Positions 10,822 to 23,420 of a stretch of 64,000 nt of DNA are shown in pieces (the first letter of the stretch is position 1; every line of letters begins with the position of its first letter). Under the pieces are notes generated by a model. The model did not search any database. It was not told the DNA's origin and was given only the letters and a program-made list of their open reading frames with translations. The stretch lies in assembly GCA_026874595.1 (NCBI GenBank), contig CM049312.1, positions 50,347,429 through 50,411,428 of the forward strand, in the 5' to 3' direction. The DNA is from Sipunculus nudus. Taxonomy: Eukaryota; Annelida; Sipuncula; Golfingiida; Sipunculidae. The translations under genes were made by a program, and so were the position numbers.

Positions 10822-12964
10822 TATCTTTATTGCTAAAAATCACCCGTGAATTGCAGATGGGGCATGTGCGTACCAGGAATGGTACACAAGTTTGCCCAGT
10901 CACGGACACCCATTTGGAAAAATTGAGCGCTTTAAATATTATGATAAATGCATCTTGGTATCATAAAAAAATTGCATTGCAAACAAGCTCATGTTTGATA
11001 TGGATGCTGTTTGATATCATGCCATAAAATAAGAATGCTAGTCATTCTTTTTTCCTGGACAAAAGCTATTTGATGAGTTTATAAATATTTCTCACAGAAA
11101 AAATATCCTAAATATATTCTTTTAACTTATAATATCGGTCACTTAGTGTACTCTTTGCATGCAGAACAACGGGGCTTAACCGCATATTTACTGTAACTAG
11201 TTACAGCTACGCCGGCAGATGTCAGGCCACTGTGCCATTATTTGCTTCAACCCCCAGGTATTATATGGTATGGAGACCGCAGTACACGGGGTGTGGTCAT
11301 GTGTTGGAATAGCCAAAAGAATATGGGTTGTTCTCGAATGCTGCACTCTGCACTGACAAACTTTGTGACAATGACAAATTCCCTCGATTTAATTTCCGGC
11401 AAAATTTGGCAGTTGCGTGAGTTTGTATGCATTCCCATACCATTTCTTCTTATATATTTCAGCCTCACCACTCACTCACGGGGCAAGATCGTTTTTCATA
11501 TGCACTCCAAAGAAGTGACATTGAATGAGTGATCTTTGACGTAGTGGATGCAATAATCACATCGGTCTATGAGTTATTATAACTTATATTAATAAACTTT
11601 CAGACACAATTAAGGATTACATGTTTTATAATCTTGAAAATTAGCAAAAATATCAAATATATTTGGATTATCAGTTATTGAGAATTTTCATACTGACAAG
11701 CCGCTCTGACCACACCTACCCCACCTGCTGACATTATTTTCCAGTGACTTTGTTTTACAACATAAAATTTCAAATAACAAATCAGAGAGAAAAGTTTTTT
11801 AACAATTGGTACAATTTCAATATCATTGAACCTTTGATATTTTTTTTAATTAGAATATGTTGTTAACATCATGTATTTAAATTGAGACATCAAAAATGCA
11901 CGTGAACAGGAGGCAGCTTTCATCTGTCCAATATGCTTGCTTTGCTTATACAAGCTGGTGCACAAGTTTTACAGTGCTCTTTTTAATTTTAAATAACACC
12001 AGCTGCTACTTTATCAGCATGCATAAGGGTTACACACATGGGGTGGGTACTGATACATGTTATGTAAGAAAACCCCACTATATGCATACCCAGGCAATTA
12101 AAGGATTATTTCTATCCTGTTGACGGTTTATTGAATAAATCATATTAAGTATGTTAGTAACAAATATCAAGTTACTAACAAACACTGGTTCAATCACATA
12201 TTGCTTGTTCAGTAAGTTGAATGTTAATGTGAGCTGAAACAAGGGTTGACTGTTCAGACATGAATTCGTTGTACAATGACTGGCACCTGCTTTTGTTTTG
12301 TTTGGCAGTGTGTTAGCATTAATTGGCTTTTGTTTGCATTGTTTGGCTGTATTTGTTGGTGTTTGGATGTATTTGTTGGTGTTTGGCAGTAGAAATTGTC
12401 CAATTTAGTGACCACACGTGTTTGGCGGTGGTTTAAGAGGTGGTTGGCGGTGTTAATATGTCTCTTTATTTCTTTAATATGGTCCCTTTACCGGACACAG
12501 AAACATTGATTGGACGCCAAGAAAAACACATGAACATTTTCTTTAAAAAAATCCTACGTACTTCCTTATGGATTTTTTTGGGCAACAGAATATTTTTTTA
12601 GACTGGCCTAGTCATTTAATTCTGTGCTAGAATTATTTAGCATTAATAGACAGATGGGTGTGCTGACCTATGGGTCCCTTGTTTTTGGCTTGCTAAATGG
12701 CTATTTTTAGACTAACAAATATCAGTAATATCACTGTTTTGTCTCAGCACTCAAATATTTAGCCCTGGATTCCCAAGTAAATTGCATTAAACAGACAGAT
12801 ATTCCAGGTCATCCTTCTGTAAATTTGAACAGATCAAGTCCTAAAAAATGTAAAAGGATTGCCATGGTACGAAGTTAGTGTGGTAAATCTATTAGTCTGG
12901 TCAAAAGTGACTTGTCATAATGTGTTACTTTTACATATGAGGGTAATACTGTGTGTTGTTGCAG
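10822..12964. other. Intronic sequence with no recognised feature
   Basis: No frame, RNA gene or repeat end is convincing over 2.1 kb. A run rich in TTTGG and TTTGTTGGTG occurs at 12290-12440. This may be original intron sequence. Confidence 0.5.
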
Positions 12965-13167
12965 ACACCCATGAGGCACCTAGAGCCTTGATGATTGACA
13001 GCTCCAGCAGTCTTGAGAGTCTGTGTTCTACTGGATCAGCTACTTCAACCTCAAACTTCTCTAAAGGCAGCAGCCCTCCCACCTCCCCTAACTCCAGCAA
13101 ATGCCGCTCTATCTTCAACCCTGCAGAGGTGGATAAACTGCCATCTGCCTCCAAATACAGACACCAG
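12965..13167 (+). CDS. Coding exon 2 of the unrecognised gene, Ser-rich
   Basis: The acceptor TTGTTGCAG ends at 12964 and the donor GTAAAA begins at 13168. The exon is 203 bp. AC at its start completes the GAC codon begun by the G at 2599, and it ends on a full CAG codon (phase 0), matching the phase-0 start at 23421. It encodes THEAPRALMIDSSSSLESLC, then a Ser/Thr-rich, probably disordered stretch with SPPTSPNSS (SP/TP phospho-site-like). Reading past the donor meets TAG after four codons. Function unknown. Confidence 0.75.
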
Positions 13168-14011
13168 GTAAAACAGCTGTAGTCACAGGTTAACTGGTTA
13201 TTTACAAACAAGAAACCTGCTTGTGTATTGAGAGGACATATTGTCAGTATTTGCATGCAGAGTGATTCATTTGAAATTCTTATGATCCTTTGTGATGAAC
13301 CAAAAAAATTCAGAAATAAATTAAGAAGTACAGTTATAAGCTCAGCTGACTGAAAGTCATCTGAGCTATTGCGATCACTCTTTGTCATTCGTCCGTCCGG
13401 CCATCCGTTAAAAGGGCACAAATTGTAACCACTGGAGTGAGAATCTTCTAACTTGACATCCAGGGAGGTCCATGAAAAATCTTCTTTGAAACTATTTTAC
13501 CCATGTCCTTTGAGCTATGGGGCCCAGAAGTACCCCCGAGAATAATTAAAAATTTGATACAAAAACTCCAGTATCTGAATGATCAATGCATTTATCACTA
13601 TGATTCTGTGCATGCATATTGGTCATGGAGTGTTTCAACAGTTCCTGCAGACTGGTGGCGCCACCTGTATTTTTTCTAATTTGTACCCAATGTTTTCTTC
13701 ATCTTTGAGACTTTCAAAGAAGTGGACATCTGTTAACTGGGCACAAATTTTAACTATTGGACCTAGAATCTTCTAACTTGACAACCAGGGAAATACATGA
13801 AAAATTTCCTTGAAAATCTGAAAATGGGTCTCTGTTACCCAGATCCTCCGAGTATTGGGCTCATAAATACCACCCAGAATAATTAAAAATTTAATACAAA
13901 AGCTCCAGTTTCTGAATAACTTATTCATTGATCACCATGATACTGTGCATGTATATTGATTGTGGAGTGTTTCATCAGTTCAAGTAGACTTGTGGGTCCA
14001 CCAGTATTTTT

Positions 14012-16054
14012 AGCTCAGCTGACTATAAGTCATCTGAGCTATAGTAGTGGTCCATTGTCCGTCGTCCATCCGTCCGTTGTTTATCTGTCCGTCCGTCCGT
14101 AGATGTCGCACGTTTTGAAAACGTAAGACCTAGGAATCCAAAATTCAGCATAATGTTAGATGTCCCCAAAATCTCCTACCAAGCAGAAAACTGGGTCTTT
14201 GTGACTTTGTTCCTTTGAGAAATTAAGGAAAAACCTCAATTTTTTATTAAAATCCTATTTTCACACATCAGGACTGCCTAATATCAAAACCACTCATCTG
14301 TTTTTCCTCATATTTACCATAAATATTCCTCTATATAGTTCCTATGTACATGCCAGAAATTAAGTCTGTTAATTATAAATTCTTGAAGTTATGGGCCCAA
14401 ACATAATTGACTTTGTAAAAAATCAGGAAAAATATTTACTCACTTAACATGAAAAATTTTGAAACTAGAGTCTATTTCCCCAAGTATATAACTATGTTTA
14501 ACCGGTTGCTGTTTGGGACACCCCCTGGACGCCTGTCACAAAACTAATACCCTGTATTCATAAGCCACGATAATGCACGATGGACTCACCGTCCTAATGC
14601 AATTTTCCCTGCTAATTATTTGCGTTAAATATCTATGCCACGCCATTGAACACATTTCCATTTGTTCAGGGACACCCCTACCGTAAAGTTGATAATTTTT
14701 TATTTATTTACATGGGAATTTCTCGTGAATATTATTTAAATTCTAATTAGGACTCTGTTGGCAAGCCGATTGGTTGAAATGAGTCGGCAAGTGACACAAG
14801 GTTCACCAACAAGCGCAATGTTTCAACTGACCGTGCCGGGTTGTTATGACATATAAAACTTCCACAAAAGATTGGTATCTATCTAAATTATTATCATTTT
14901 GCAGTTAAAATGTGAATATTTCTTATTCCTAAAGCCATTTTCTGTGTTTATGATGCCTGTTATGAAGGTCGAGTGATGTCACAAATTTTCAAGATGGCGG
15001 CCGTTGGACTTGCCGCTCGATGGACCTCATGCTTTGACAAATTTCAGAATATGTTTTGAACAAAATAAATATGAAAAGATGTTCAATAAAGTTTACTGAC
15101 TGAAATTCGAGAATGTTTATTATGTCTTAAGATAAAAAAAGACGTCTGACATTGTTTTGACACTGTTCACCATCATGCAATTCCAAGGGGATTCCCCGAC
15201 AAGAACTGTCACCGGGCGACAAAACGGGAAATACACGCTCTACCGGGAGTACCAAAACGAGCCAAGTTAACATTACAAAGGTCGAAATACATATATAAAT
15301 GTTAGATTTTACCATTCTGGTGGACTTCTGGCTACTTTCATCGGGTTTTATACATATTTGATGGATAAATCTGTCAGTTTACATTTTTTATCACCTTTCT
15401 TTGAAGTTCACCTGGTCTTAATTAGTTCTTCATACCTGAACGGGTAGGCAATTGCAATTTACCCTTATTTAAATCAGCTTATTTGAATCAACTTTTATAT
15501 TCAGATATATATGTTATATTGGAAATGTATAGAAATATAAACTTTAATTTAAAAAAATTGATGTGATAAAAAATGAGGATTTAATACAAACATTTGTTCA
15601 TTATTTTCCTGTCTCAGCAGAATTTGAGATAAGGCTTTGTTTGCCCTGTTTTATGTTTTTAATTAGTTATATTTCAACTGTATACATTTCATAAAAAAAT
15701 ATATATATATATTTAATAATATATATTATACAAAAAATAGATTCAATTGAACAAATGTGTCAACTACTGAAATGTCAACAGTTAATCAAAAAGCCAACTA
15801 ATGGTCATGGTATTAGTACAGATCATTTGTTCACAAACTGCTCACATGCTTCAGTTTCAACATTAGGAAACACATGGTCAGGTCACAAAATATTATTTGC
15901 AACAATTTCTTGCTTATCAATACAAACCAATCATATAAACCAACCATGGCCTTTATTACCTCTACCTCTTACACTTTATCTCCATTTGATATTATTTTAG
16001 ATTTTTACCTTCAAGGTAACATCAGCTGAGCACAGTGACCCATGGGTCCCTTGT
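14012..16054 (+). mobile_element. A-family element nested in B
   Basis: It begins AGCTCAGCTGACTATAAGTC directly after ATTTTT at 14011 and ends CAGCTGAGC..GACCCATGGGTC..CTTGTTT at about 16054. B sequence resumes immediately after it (a TTTTTGAGACCTTCAAAGAA-type phrase). The 5' hairpin and a GTCCGTCCGTCC stretch are present. A segment of about 950 bp (near 14500-15480) is not shared with other A copies and is unrecognised. Confidence 0.75.
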
Positions 16055-16345
16055 TTCAGATTTTTTCGTCTCTTTTTGAGACCTTCAAAGAAGCGGTCGT
16101 CCGTTAACAAGGCACAAATCATAACCACTGGACCTAGAATCTTCTAACTTGAAAAATAGGGAGGCTCCTTGGAAACCTTAAAAAAGGTCTCTGTTACCCA
16201 TATCCTCTTAAAAATGGGGCTCATAACTACCCCCAGGAATAATTAACAATTTGATACAAAAGCTCCAGTATCTGATTAACTAATGCATTGATCAGCATGA
16301 TTCTCTGCTTGCATATTGATCATGGAGTGTTTCATCAGTTCATGC

Positions 16346-17886
16346 AGACTTTGTTCCTTTGAGGTATTAAGGAAAAACATTCATTTTCCATAAAAAGCCA
16401 TTGTTACACTTCAAGGCTGCCTAATATCAAAACCACTGATCTGTTTTTGATTATATTTAGTATGCCTATTTTTCCATACATTTTCTATCAACATTCCAAA
16501 AATTAGGTCAGTATTGCATATTGTTTTGAAGTTATGGGCCCAAACATAATGCAATTTTTAAAAAACAGGAAATATTTTTACTCACTTAACATGAGAATTG
16601 CTGAAGCTGGAGACTTTTTTTAGGGGTATAACTTTATTTAAGATTCAATTGTTTACCCCAAATTAGATCTGAATTTTGCAAATTTTTCAAGTTATTAGCA
16701 TAAATAAAAAATCAATACCTTAAATTTCGTCCAACTTTGGCAGTGGCACATTTTTTCCCTGTAAGCACTGTTGATTTAATTTTCACAGCATATATACATA
16801 AGGATTTAATCTTTTAAAATCTGAAATTTCAAAGAGTAGCTTTTATTCAAGTTTTCATACACCATGTCAAGTGTTGTTTACATCTAGCCCATCTAGTAAC
16901 ACAGCCTTCACTTGCATTATGTAACCAACCCCAGGCAGCTTGCCATGACCCAGCTTGGCCACTACTAGCAGGCTTCCACTCTGCCCTGCACTCCCCCCCC
17001 CCCCCAGAGGGTGCATTGACTAGATGAATGTTATAATTTTCTGTATTTTCTCTTATTCTTGGCTATGCTGCATTTTAGATTTTGAAATGTACCACCAGGG
17101 TTACAATGATTAAAGAGCACATTTAATTGTGTCCACAAAGTAGTGTATTGCTATGAAAGTGTGGATGTTTATCAGATAAGTAAATTCTTACTTCAGAAGA
17201 GTAAAAACTTCACCAGGTGTGAAATTGACTATTAATTCCAGTAATAAATTATAGCCGAGATAGTAATTAGCACAATGATGTTTTTTTGTCCCTCATTCAA
17301 CCAACAGTGTGCATATTTTATTTGAAAAGATGTTTTTATTTTATCAAATTTACTGAATCTTTTATTTTATTTTGGTGAATAAAATCAAGAATGTACTGAA
17401 AACTCCAATGTGCAAAACTTTTAAATAGTGTTTCAAGGATTAATCTTGTAGATGCCATGCTGTGGCATTATTTTCTTTTAATTTCAGTTTAAACATTTGT
17501 GATTTAAAAATAATAAAATATATGTGTATGCATAATATGACCCAATATGAGCTACACTCTTTATTTATAATGATTGCAACTTAGAATTCTAATATTTTAA
17601 CTTATATTTTCAGTTTTTTTTATTACAAATTTATAAAACTTGTAAATAAAAAAAATGAATCAGATAAAAACTATTAATGGAAAAAGTGGATATGCTTAAA
17701 AAAATAGGCTTATATTTAAACTTAAATGCATTATTCCCTTGAAAGTGAGGGTAGGAGGGCCCCTTTCCTCTTAGGTTCTCATATGCTTATATAAAGGAAA
17801 AACATTACAATAGAATATTTTGCATATTTTGCATTTGCAAAAATTTCAAACTTCAGCTGAGCACCGTGACCCATGGGTCCCGTGTT
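16346..17886 (+). mobile_element. A-family 3' portion
   Basis: At 16346 the B phrase switches to A interior (TTTGTTCCTTTGAG), after which A sequence runs to the standard right end CTTCAGCTGAGC..GACCCATGGGTC at 17851-17886. The A left end is missing, so this is a truncated copy or recombination product. Confidence 0.6.
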
Positions 17887-18184
17887 CCTTATACCATTTA
17901 AAAAAATATAAATATTCAAATTTTTCCTGTTAGTGCTGTGGATTTAATTTTCACAGCATGTACACATTAGCATTTCATCTGTTAAAATCTGAAATTTGAA
18001 ACCAATTGATCAAAAACTGTAGATTTCATTCAAGTTTCCAGGTACCATGTCTTCATTGTTTACATCAGGTCAGTATAAATGCAGTGTACTGGGCAGTTAC
18101 ATAACACCTTCAGGTCTGACCTACAGCCACTGTTGAGTGTCTGGGTCAGGCTGGGTCAGGCAGTAATTACCAGAGAGCCTCTCT

Positions 18185-18228
<44 letters not shown>

Positions 18229-19605
18229 CAGTCTAGCTCTCTCTTTCTCTTTCTCTCTCTCTCCTCTGCTTTTTCTCTTTCCCTCTCCATCTTTCTTTCT
18301 CTCTTTCACTCTCTGTCTCTCACCCTAATTGCCTCCCTTCCTCCCTCTATCCAATTCTGTTGACAGGTACTATAAACTAGATACATTAGCTATAAATGTT
18401 GATGCAATTTAGAAATGTGAATCAACTGAAATATATTAACATTCACATGTATGTTATACTGTAAATTTATAGTAACATTCTTAAACCTGGATTAAAATTA
18501 TGTAATGAAAAAAAGGAATAAATGCAATATTGTTAATTTTTTCTTGGCTCAGTAGAATGGGGAAAAATGATTTGCTTTGTTTCTCCATCTTTCTGCCTGT
18601 TTAAATATTTAATGTTCATGAATAAACTTTTTTTTATAAGCACTGTTGAATTAAATTTCATATCCTGTATGTATATGCAAGGGTGTTGTGACTCTCACCA
18701 TCCCCTTCTTCATCCCACTGAGGCTTTGCTCCTTGGCACTGTGAACAATAGTTCTATGGCTATAGCATAAAATTTAATAATTAATGAAAATATCTATAGA
18801 GAGACAGAGGCGTTGTAACTCTGATCATAACACAACACCCCCCCCCCCAATCAAGTCGTTGCACCTCATCAGACAAATGTGTAAACTGTTGAACTGTCAG
18901 CAGCTTATCAAAAAGGTAACCAATGGAAAGGCATGGTCAGATCTCAAATATTATTTGCAACATTTTCTTCAATCATATCAACCAACCATGGCCCAGATTA
19001 CCTCTTCCTCTCAAACTTTATTTACATTTCATCATATTTTTAAGGTTTTAACCTTCCAGGTGGTTCAGTACTGTTGACCATTTGTCCATAGGTACCTATG
19101 TGCATGCCAGAAATTATGTCAATATTGTGTAATATGTAGACGTGAGGGGCATCAAAATAATGGACCTTGTCAAGACCGATCTTGTTAAGATATCATGTCA
19201 TACAGTTACAAATTCATAAATCCCCTCATCAGCATAACCTTGTATCTGTCAAATTGAAATCTTGCAGTTTTCCATACACTATAGATCCTTCAACAAATAG
19301 CCTTATCATCATTATACCACTGCTTAGTATACTGTAATTGCATTCATATTTGCTCAAATAAATTGCTTTTTTCGACCCCTCCCAAATAAATAAAAAATAA
19401 ACCACTATATTTTACTCCATATTAATCCATCAGTCAGGTTATTTCATATATCATTTACTCACATATTACATTATATTCCTTTATAAAAGCCCAACATGAC
19501 CATGATATTCATAAGCTTTATCTACTCAGTATAGTATCACAATGGTGATACATTTATAGTCCAGTCATGATCAGCTGAGCCCCGTGACCCATGGGTCCCT
19601 TGTTT
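17887..19605 (+). mobile_element. A-family 3' portion with microsatellite
   Basis: A interior begins directly after the preceding right end and runs to TCAGCTGAGC..GACCCATGGGTC..TTGTTTG at about 19571-19605. The 3' 500 bp closely match the minus-strand copy at 60303-60850. It carries a long CT microsatellite and a C-run near 18838-18848. No coding capacity. Confidence 0.65.
18179..18320 (+). repeat. CT/TTCT microsatellite
   Basis: Uninterrupted CT repeats about 18190-18226, then interrupted CT, CTTT and CCT tracts to about 18320. Low-complexity frames on both strands come from this tract. Confidence 0.9.
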
Positions 19606-22600
19606 GAAAAGAGTTTTTATTTTATCAAATTTACTGAATTTTTATTTTTGGTGAATGAAATTAAGCATGCGTTGAAAACTCCAATGTACAAAACTTTTCA
19701 ATAGTGATTCAAGGAATAAGCTTGAAGATGCCATGTTGTGGCATTATTTTCTTTAAAATTCAGTTTAAACATTTGTGATTTTAAAAAATTTGAAATATAT
19801 GTGTATACATAATTTGACATGATGTGAGCCAAATTATGGATAAATAATGATGCAGCTTACAATTCTGAATGAACTTTTATTTTCAAAAATTTTTATTGAC
19901 AATTTTAAAAAATTGTAAAATTTAAACATTGAATCTGATAAAAACAATTAATGCCAAAAATGGATATGCTAAAAAAAAGGATTTAATATAAACTTTTAAT
20001 TATTATTCCTCTGAAAGTGAATTAAAGGTACATCAGTCCTTTCTGTCCTTTTGTCTGTCCATCTGTAATTATCTCATATTCAACACACTATCTCAAAACT
20101 GTTACTGTTTTTAGCTCAGCTGACTATAAGTCATCTGAGCTATAGTCCTGGTCCATTGTCCGTCCGTCTGTCCGTCGGTCTGTAGATGTGGCTCGTTTTG
20201 AAACCTTAAGACCTAGGAATCCAAAATTCAGCATAATGTTAGATGTCCCCAAGATCTCCTACCAAGCAGAAAACTGGGTCTTTGCGACTTTGTTCCTTTG
20301 AGAAAGTAAGGAAAAACTCAACTTTTTATTAAAAACCTATTTTCACACTTCAGGACTGCCTAATATCAAAACCACTCATCTGTTTTTCCTCATATTTACC
20401 ATAAATATTTCTCTACATAGTTCCTATGTACATGCCAGAAATAAGGTCTGTATTATATAATTTAAAAAAGTTATGGTCTCAAACATCATGCATTTTGTAA
20501 AAAATCAGGAAAGATATTTGATCGCTGAACACAAAACATGTTAAAACTAAGGACTTTTTTCCAGTAATATAACTTTAATTAATCAAAATTAAATTGAATA
20601 CCCAAATTTAGATCAAAATCTTTAAAAATTTTTAAAATATTAGCAAAATTAAAAAATTATTACCTTAAATTTTGCCCAACTTTGGCCACGGCACGTTTTT
20701 TTCCTGTAAGTACTGTGGATTTAATTTTCACAGCATGTACACATAAGGATTTAACCTGTTAAAATCTGAAATTTGAAAATAAAAGCTGCAAAATCAGGCT
20801 AGTTATTGAATTTTTTTGGAGGCTCTTGTTGTATTCCCTTACATTGTCAAGCAGTCCACTTTGGTCACTGTAGGTCATTCAGTGCAGCTCTCTATGCTCC
20901 CCAGGCTGTTGGCATGATGTTAGATGTCCCCAAGATCTCCTACCAAGCTAAAAACTGGGTCTTTGCGACTTTGTTCCTTTCAGGAATTAAGGAAAAGCCT
21001 CAATTTTTTATTAAAAACCTATTTTCACACTTCAGGACTGCCTAATATCAAAACCACTCATCTGTTTTTCCTAATATTGACCATAACTATTCCTCTATAT
21101 ATTTCCTATGTACATGCCAGAAATAAGGTCTGTATTATATAATTTAAAAAAGTTATGGGCTCAAATATAATGCATTTTGTAAAAAATCAGGAAAGGTATT
21201 TGATCGCTGAACACAAAACATGTTAAAGCTAAGGACTTTTTTCCAGTAATATAACTTAAATTAATCAAAATTAAATTGTATACCCAAAATTAGATCAAAA
21301 TCTATTAAATTTTTAAAACATTTTTAGCAAAAATAAAAAATTGGTACCTTAAATTTTGCCTAACTTTGGCCACGACACGTTTTTTTTCCTGTAAGTACTG
21401 TGGATTGAATTTTCACAGTATGTGCACATAAGGATTTTAATCTGTAAAATTCTGAAATTTGAAAATAAAAGCTGAAAAATTAGGCTAGTTATTAAATTTT
21501 TTTGGAGGTTGTTTATTCCCTAATATTGTCAAGCAGTCCACTTTGGTCTGTGTAGGTCATTCAGTGCAACTCCTAATTAATTTTATGCAATCCCATCACT
21601 AGGGCAAGCCCTCTCTCCACTGAGTTGAGCTTGATCAGGCTGTCTGCATTTAATACCATACCACAGGGAGCCTTTTTCTCTCCCCCCCCCCCCACCCCAC
21701 CCCATTCTGTTGACAGACCTGTACTATGAACTAGATGAATCTTAAAATTACCATTTTATTCAGCAATGAGCAGTAACAACGGAGACCCCTCCCCCCACCC
21801 ACCCCTTCAATGGACAGGACTTATAAACAAGATGAATCTTATAATTTTAATGTTAAATAAATTCTTTTTGATGAGACTTTGACAATTTTGTTTTTTTTTT
21901 TAAAGAAAAAAAATTTCAGGAATTTAATCCTAATATTCAAATGTGATAAAATATTAGGATCTAATGTAAGTGCTAACTGACAAGATTTAAGAAGATATAA
22001 ATACTTTGTAGCATTTCATTCATATCTCTTAAAGTTGGCGGGGCCTAGGTGTGAATAACACTGTTAACTTAGTATTAAAATTAGGAATATTGGTCAAACT
22101 TTGGTCAAACTAATTTTTAACTCATATTGCCATATATTTAACTTTTGAAAACTTAATTACCTTCACACATGATTTGTTTATGAAATGTTACTTTTATATA
22201 ACACTTACTGTAGGCCTATTTGTTCCCTTGGTGCATCAATAAATGGTTTAGCTCATGTTCATTATTCTATAGTTTCATTTTAGCAGGGCCAATTTCTCAT
22301 AGCTTTTCTAATGATAATTTACATGAAAAACCAAAAGAAATAAAAATATTTTGCAGTTACTAATATTTTCCAAAATTCAGCTGAGCGATGTGACCCATGG
22401 GTCCCTTGTTTATGGCAGTCTTGTCAGAGTGTTAGTTTTGCAATCATAAATTTAGAATTTTACTAACCAAGTAGGAACGTCATTTCCTCATAGCTTTCAT
22501 ATGCTAGTACATAAGAAAAACAGTTACAGTAGAAATAAGCATATTTTGCATTTGCTTAAATTTTTCAAACTTCAGCTGAGCTCTGTGACCCATGGGTCCC

Positions 22601-22606
22601 TCATTT
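19606..22606 (+). mobile_element. Outer A-family 3' portion, split by a nested A copy
   Basis: A interior 19606-20112 stops in a T-run and resumes at 22412 with ATGGCAGTCTTGTCAGAG, ending in CTTCAGCTGAGC..GACCCATGGGTC near 22604. The uninterrupted counterpart at about 56060-56310 reads straight across the junction, so the split is an insertion. Confidence 0.7.
20113..22411 (+). mobile_element. A-family element, complete, cleanly nested
   Basis: Runs from AGCTCAGCTGAC at 20113 to CCCTTGTTT at about 22411. The left end forms a 13-bp stem with one mismatch and an ATA loop (AGCTCAGCTGACT / AGTCATCTGAGCT). The right end has the inverse subterminal motif TCAGCTGAGC and the palindrome GACCCATGGGTC. 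A copy-wide duplication is visible: the block GATGTCCCCAAGATCTCC occurs at about 20240 and again at 20920. No target duplication flanks it. Confidence 0.8.
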
Positions 22607-23420
22607 TCTCTGTTTTTGGAGACCTTCAAATGAAGCAGTCTGGTTCTTTATAGGGTATAAACTGTATCCGTTAGACCTAGAATCTCCTAACTGTACATCC
22701 AGGGAGAACTTGGGCAAATCTCCTTGGAAACCTTAAGTCAGGTTTTAGTTAACTATATTGTGCAAGATATGTGAAAGAACATGATTTGAGTACCCTATAG
22801 GACAAATTTGCATGATTGGTTACAGATGGACTAGAAACTTCTAATTTGATTAAGGACCAGGGAGGTTCATGTAAAAATTCTTTGGAAACCTGAAATAATG
22901 TCACTATGCCCTATATTCTGCAAGCTGTGTGCAAGAACATGATTTTAACATTCTATTAGTCACATGGGCACAAATGATAGCAGCTGGATGTAGAATAAGG
23001 TCACTGTAGACTATATCTAAGGTCTAATGGCGAAATGCATGATTTTGAGCACTCTGGGAGTCATGTTGCCCAATGTCAATTTTCCCTGAATTCAGCTTAA
23101 CGTCATGGCCAATCGGCCATGTAGATTGGCCATGTAAACTTTCATGAGAAATTTTTGGTCCCAAAAGATGCATAGGATCGATCTGCATATCCGTTACAAG
23201 GATATAGGAAGGAACGTATGTGTCAGTACTGATGAACAGTAAAGTTGTATTGCAATCAAACTTTCTGTAATATACTAATTTTATTTTTTCACATTTTCTC
23301 CAAGGATTAATTTATTCTTTGAGGATCAACAGAATTAAGACCTTTATATTGTTGAAAAAATTAATAAACTCTGATTATGATGGCATGAATGTAATTCATT
23401 GTTCTCTTTATGGCTTCTAG

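Larger units (their letters stand above)
2600..12964 (+). other. Intron 1 (10.4 kb, phase 1)
   Basis: GT (2600-2601) to AG (12963-12964). It contains a D/C-type fragment, a pogo-like transposon and a full C element, described separately. The stretches 2600-3486, 4087-4616, 7865-8321 and 10822-12964 show no gene, RNA or clear repeat, apart from a TTTGG-rich degenerate run at about 12290-12440. Confidence 0.6.
13339..23125 (+). mobile_element. B-family element filling intron 2, split by nested A copies
   Basis: The left end AGCTCAGCTGACTGAAAGTC begins at 13339, followed by a CGTCCGTCCGG stretch. B interior units of about 330 bp start near 13415 and 13740, resume at about 16057-16345 and again at about 22607-23090. 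The probable right end is TTCAGCTTAACG, then the hairpin CATGGCC-AATC-GGCCATG, finishing near 23125. Everything between is A-family material. The outer boundaries and the single-element reading are inferred from matching phrases. Confidence 0.55.

Noticed and set aside
12915-13421. 168-codon open frame on the minus strand over exon 2
   Set aside because: Exon 2 on the + strand has matching splice phases at both ends; the antisense frame runs into intron and a B-element end.
18079-18363. Leu/Ser-rich frame resembling a membrane protein
   Set aside because: Produced by the CT microsatellite; no neighbouring coding evidence.
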